Source: CAYRIF01 sp964424205 (GTDB taxonomy: Bacteria > Bacteroidota > Bacteroidia > Cytophagales > Cyclobacteriaceae). Taken from it: a stretch of DNA of 7,901 bases. Both the position numbers and the translations under genes were made by a program. Below are positions 5,568-7,901 of this stretch, piece by piece (within the stretch, counting starts at the first letter, position 1; each line of letters starts with the position of its first letter). The stretch spans positions 1 through 7,901 of the forward strand of contig CAYRIF010000180.1 of assembly GCA_964424205.1 (NCBI GenBank). Direction: 5' to 3'. The notes beneath the pieces were generated by a model. It was not told the DNA's origin. It was given only the letters and a program-made list of their open reading frames with translations, and ran no database searches.

Positions 5568-6590
5568 CTACTGTTGTATTTTACTATCACCAGTAGTGGT
5601 TTCATTAGTATGCTTTGTAAGAATATAATCTATTATTTTCTCCGTTTCATCAGGATAATTAACCTTGATAATTCGGTCATCTGCAATCCATTCCTTTATC
5701 TTTCCAATATTCTTTCTCTTTAGTTTTTTTATCATGGGTACGCCCATGTCGGCAAGTGCGGCTGCATTACATTGCTGCTCATATTGGCCCTTCATAGGTA
5801 TTACCATCAGTTTCTTTCCCAGGAATAATGACTCTGCAGACGCCTCAAATCCCGCGCCGCAAAGCACTCCCCGACAATTTGAAAAGCTTTCAAGGAATTT
5901 TTCAGTATCGACAGGCATGATTTCTACGTTCTTATAGGAAAATGGCTTTTGATTATGCTTTGAAAATACCTGCCATTTTATTTCAGTAATGTGCGTTAAT
6001 ACCTTTAATATTTTACGATCATTATACGAAGGCAAATACACAGTATAATGCCCATAATTAGCCGTGTTCAAGGCTCTGATTTCTTGCCTAATAATTGGTG
6101 TGAAAATATTTGTATCATAGGATTGAAAGTGAAAACCATATGCTTTATTAACGGGCGCATATTTTTTTAAAATAAGTTTTCCTAAAAGGTTGGTTTTTTT
6201 TGGTTTGGGGGCAAATTCATTCAATACAGCACACTGGTGGCTGAGTCCAATGCATGGTACACTTTTAGATTTGGCGGCCCAAGCAGCAACAGGTTCAAAG
6301 TCGCTTATAATTAAATCATACTTTTCAACAGGAAGGTGCTTGATTTCATTATAAAAACGTTTTGACTTTGATTTTAGGTATGTTTTCCTATAGTCAATAC
6401 CTCCATTTTTACCAAATATATAGCTCAGCCCTTTTATATTATACTTCACTGCATGCGCTAGTTTCACATCCACTTGTATACCGCTTATCAAAATATCAAC
6501 CTCACATTTCTTTTTAAGAATTGGTATTACCTCTTTAGCCCTGCTTAAATGACCATTTCCCGTTCCCTGAATGGCATATAGTATTTTCAT
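5568..6590 (-). CDS. Glycosyltransferase, GT-B fold, PF13528/GT28-like (340 aa)
   Basis: The protein starts with MKILYAIQGTGNGHLSRAKE, the glycine-rich N-terminal loop (GTGNGHLSRA, 9-18) of MurG/MGDG-synthase-like GT-B enzymes. SDFEP (96-100) ends the N-terminal domain core, HYTVYLPSY (181-189) begins the C-terminal domain, and CGAGFEASAESLFLGKKL (244-261) with VIPMKGQYEQQCNA (263-276) forms the nucleotide-sugar-binding signature. Length fits a full enzyme. No signal peptide is present; a cytoplasmic or membrane-associated position is likely. The ATG at 6588-6590 is clear. It follows the LpxH-like gene by 69 nt in the same direction and ends in TAG at 5568-5570. Donor sugar and acceptor are unknown; the neighbour suggests a lipid acceptor. 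Confidence 0.88.
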   Translation of the reverse strand: MKILYAIQGTGNGHLSRAKEVIPILKKKCEVDILISGIQVDVKLAHAVKYNIKGLSYIFGKNGGIDYRKTYLKSKSKRFYNEIKHLPVEKYDLIISDFEPVAAWAAKSKSVPCIGLSHQCAVLNEFAPKPKKTNLLGKLILKKYAPVNKAYGFHFQSYDTNIFTPIIRQEIRALNTANYGHYTVYLPSYNDRKILKVLTHITEIKWQVFSKHNQKPFSYKNVEIMPVDTEKFLESFSNCRGVLCGAGFEASAESLFLGKKLMVIPMKGQYEQQCNAAALADMGVPMIKKLKRKNIGKIKEWIADDRIIKVNYPDETEKIIDYILTKHTNETTTGDSKIQQ

Positions 6591-6637
6591 CTTTTTACAT
6601 TTAGCTTCCCAAGTGTTTCTAACTTATCCACCAGCAT
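6587..6637 (-). CDS. Possible 16-residue leader peptide overlapping the glycosyltransferase start
   Basis: In the 69-nt gap an ATG at 6635-6637 opens a frame MLVDKLETLGKLNVKR that stops at TGA 6587-6589. This stop overlaps the glycosyltransferase ATG as ATGA, so ribosomes ending here could restart on the next gene. A TAA directly precedes the ATG. So short a frame is likely by chance in this much sequence; the exact ATGA overlap is the only reason to list it. Confidence 0.22.
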   Translation of the reverse strand: MLVDKLETLGKLNVKR

Positions 6638-6659
6638 TTAAACCAATTTCCAGCCCACC

Positions 6660-7514
6660 TTACTTTTTTAGTACACTAAATTCCTTTTGTAGTGCATCAA
6701 AAAGCTGACTTGTTTCTAAAGGAGCAGCCTTTTCTTTAGTCAAATTAACTTTGCATGCATGTTCATCCTCATGGTATCTATATACTTCCCAAACCCCTGA
6801 TTTATATTCTAATGCTGTCAGATTTTCCACCCAATCGCCAGAATTTAAATACATGACTTCACCCTCTGTCGTTTTTATACTTTTCATTTCTGGCTGGTGT
6901 ATATGCCCACAAATTACATAATCATAATCATTTGAAATGGCAATGTCCGCTGCAGTAGCTTCAAAATTATTAATGAACTTCACCGCCGACTTCACACTAT
7001 TCTTTATTCTTTTTGACATGGAAATTGGTCCATTTCCAAGCTTAGCATTCACAAAATTGACTCCTCTATTGAGAACAATCAAAGCATCATATCCTGCCGC
7101 TCCTAACTTTGCCAACCACCTTGAGTGTTTCATGGTTACATCAAACACATCCCCGTGAAATATCCAGTTTGACTTCCCTTGGGTTTTTAGAACAACCCTA
7201 TTTTGAATACTAAAAGAGCCTAATTTAAAGCCTACAAATTTTCTCAGCATTTCATCATGATTGCCTGTAATGTAATAAACCCTTACGCCGTTGGTAATCA
7301 AACCCGTAATGTGCTTAATTACTTGCATATGTGATTTCGGCCAGTATCGCTTGCTAAATTGCCACATATCAATGATATCGCCATTCAGTACTACCTTTTT
7401 GGGGTTAATAGTTTTTAAATACTGCAGTAGTTCTATGGCATGGCAGCCATACGTTCCCAAATGGACATCCGAAATTACAACAATATCCACATCACGCCTT
7501 TTTCTTTTTTTCAC
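6660..7514 (-). CDS. LpxH-like metallophosphoesterase (UDP-2,3-diacylglucosamine diphosphatase family, 284 aa)
   Basis: All calcineurin-like metal motifs are present: DVHLG (16-20), GDIIDMW (45-51), GNHDE (84-88), HGD (120-122) and GHIH (203-206), with NSGDWVE (224-230) near the end. This set and spacing match COG2908; LpxH removes UMP from UDP-2,3-diacylglucosamine in lipid A synthesis, but E. coli LpxH is about 240 residues and Bacteroidota often carry further paralogues, so the true substrate may be another lipid pyrophosphate or phosphate. A basic N-terminus (KKRKRR) without a hydrophobic segment suggests a peripheral inner-membrane protein. The start is GTG at 7512-7514: no in-frame ATG lies upstream before the TAG at 7521-7523, and the first internal Met falls after DVHLG. 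It precedes the glycosyltransferase in a likely two-gene operon. Confidence 0.88.
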   Translation of the reverse strand: MKKRKRRDVDIVVISDVHLGTYGCHAIELLQYLKTINPKKVVLNGDIIDMWQFSKRYWPKSHMQVIKHITGLITNGVRVYYITGNHDEMLRKFVGFKLGSFSIQNRVVLKTQGKSNWIFHGDVFDVTMKHSRWLAKLGAAGYDALIVLNRGVNFVNAKLGNGPISMSKRIKNSVKSAVKFINNFEATAADIAISNDYDYVICGHIHQPEMKSIKTTEGEVMYLNSGDWVENLTALEYKSGVWEVYRYHEDEHACKVNLTKEKAAPLETSQLFDALQKEFSVLKK

Positions 7515-7901
7515 TTGGAGCTATTTAAATCAAATATCACGTGAAAGTAGCCAATGGATATAACCTCTTTATTAAGAAGAGTTTACTTTAAAGTTAATGT
7601 TGTACTTCTCGCTATCCCTCGCAATCTTAATTTTAAACTATAAAGTACTTTAATCAACAAGACTAGTAGGCTTTGAAAATCTACCAGCTTAAAAAAGATA
7701 GACTTGTGAAAATGTCTATAATTTAGAAGCTGATATTTAAAACGTGTAGGTATATAGCGCTCCTAGTTTGATGCGAAAGAGATGATACCACTACTAATTC
7801 TTTCCACATAATCCGTAATAATTAACACATAATACCCCGTACTTTATTAAATTTGCAGCTTGAATAAATTTAACGTGTTATAGCACCGTGAAATACAACG
7901 A
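7515..7901. other. 387-nt region upstream of the phosphoesterase without an intact gene
   Basis: The phosphoesterase promoter should be here on the minus strand. Near-matches to the -7 element are GATATTTG (7531-7538) and TAACTTTA (about 7587-7594), but neither has a TTG at the usual 17-23 nt spacing. A minus frame of 59 codons without ATG (7586-7762) and short fragments at 7740-7901 are present; the latter may be a decayed gene end. No terminator or RNA gene was recognised. Confidence 0.4.
7740..7901 (-). pseudogene. Possible decayed C-terminus of an outer-membrane barrel protein
   Basis: On the minus strand the frame ending in TAA at 7737-7739 reads FRIKLGALYTYTF, with alternating residues and a terminal Phe like the last strand of an outer-membrane barrel. 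Two TAG codons stand 17 codons before the stop. A neighbouring frame reads TDYVERISSGIISF and would join it smoothly if one T were added, and a third frame holds FIQAANLIKYG further upstream. Several shifts and stops would be needed, so either this is a relic or the match is chance. No start is visible, and the region runs to the window edge. Confidence 0.22.

Noticed and set aside
7531..7554. GATATTTG with a TTG at 7552-7554 as the phosphoesterase promoter
   Set aside because: The spacing is 13 nt, too short for the Bacteroidota promoter form, and the -7 element has a mismatch at its first base.
7586..7762. 59-codon open minus frame upstream of the phosphoesterase
   Set aside because: It has no ATG, is bounded by stops on both sides, and frames of this length are expected by chance in AT-rich DNA; the hydrophobic stretch alone is not evidence of a gene.
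1..7901. CRISPR arrays, tRNA or rRNA genes, insertion sequences
   Set aside because: No regularly spaced direct repeats, cloverleaf pattern, rRNA motifs or transposase frames were seen on either strand.

Overview
The window is AT-rich and carries a SusC/RagA-type TonB-dependent receptor, A-rich translation starts without clear Shine-Dalgarno sites, and a promoter of the TTG-N17-TAnnTTTG type. Together these point to the Bacteroidota. The receptor N-terminus (VVVTALGVKRE, signal peptide ending TVFAQ) fits a free-living, probably marine, Cytophagales or Flavobacteriia lineage; the genus cannot be told from the sequence.

Layout. (1) 1-3927, minus strand, read right to left: an FAD-dependent amine oxidoreductase resembling TIGR03364; a ureidoglycolate-lyase-like cupin overlapping it by 32 nt; a small protein coupled by ATGA whose reading frame appears shifted at an A6 run; then, after a gap, the N-terminal half of a SusC-like receptor that leaves the window at base 1. 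This looks like a substrate-uptake and catabolism locus whose remainder, including the expected SusD partner, should lie to the left. The FAD enzyme hints at an aminophosphonate or similar amine as substrate, which is inference. (2) 3928-4219: a divergent regulatory region with one good promoter for the rightward gene, a weaker one for the leftward operon, and three inverted repeats. (3) 4220-5101, plus strand: an exported glycerophosphodiester phosphodiesterase with a possible link to phosphorus or phospholipid-headgroup scavenging. (4) 5102-5567: a 466-nt gap between convergent genes, with no credible gene but unusually many small hairpins and palindromes. (5) 5568-7514, minus strand: an LpxH-like metallophosphoesterase (GTG start) followed by a GT28/PF13528-type glycosyltransferase, probably one transcript acting on envelope lipids. 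(6) 7515-7901: no intact gene; the right end holds fragments in several frames that could be a decayed outer-membrane beta-barrel C-terminus.

How the genes may work together. In the left block the receptor would import a substrate, the FAD enzyme would oxidise an amine and the cupin would process a product; the adjacent phosphodiesterase would trim glycerophosphodiesters. In the right block the phosphatase and glycosyltransferase resemble a lipid-headgroup pair. No mobile element, tRNA, rRNA or CRISPR array was seen. The points most worth checking are the shifted small gene, the FAD/cupin/SusC combination, and the structured convergent gap.
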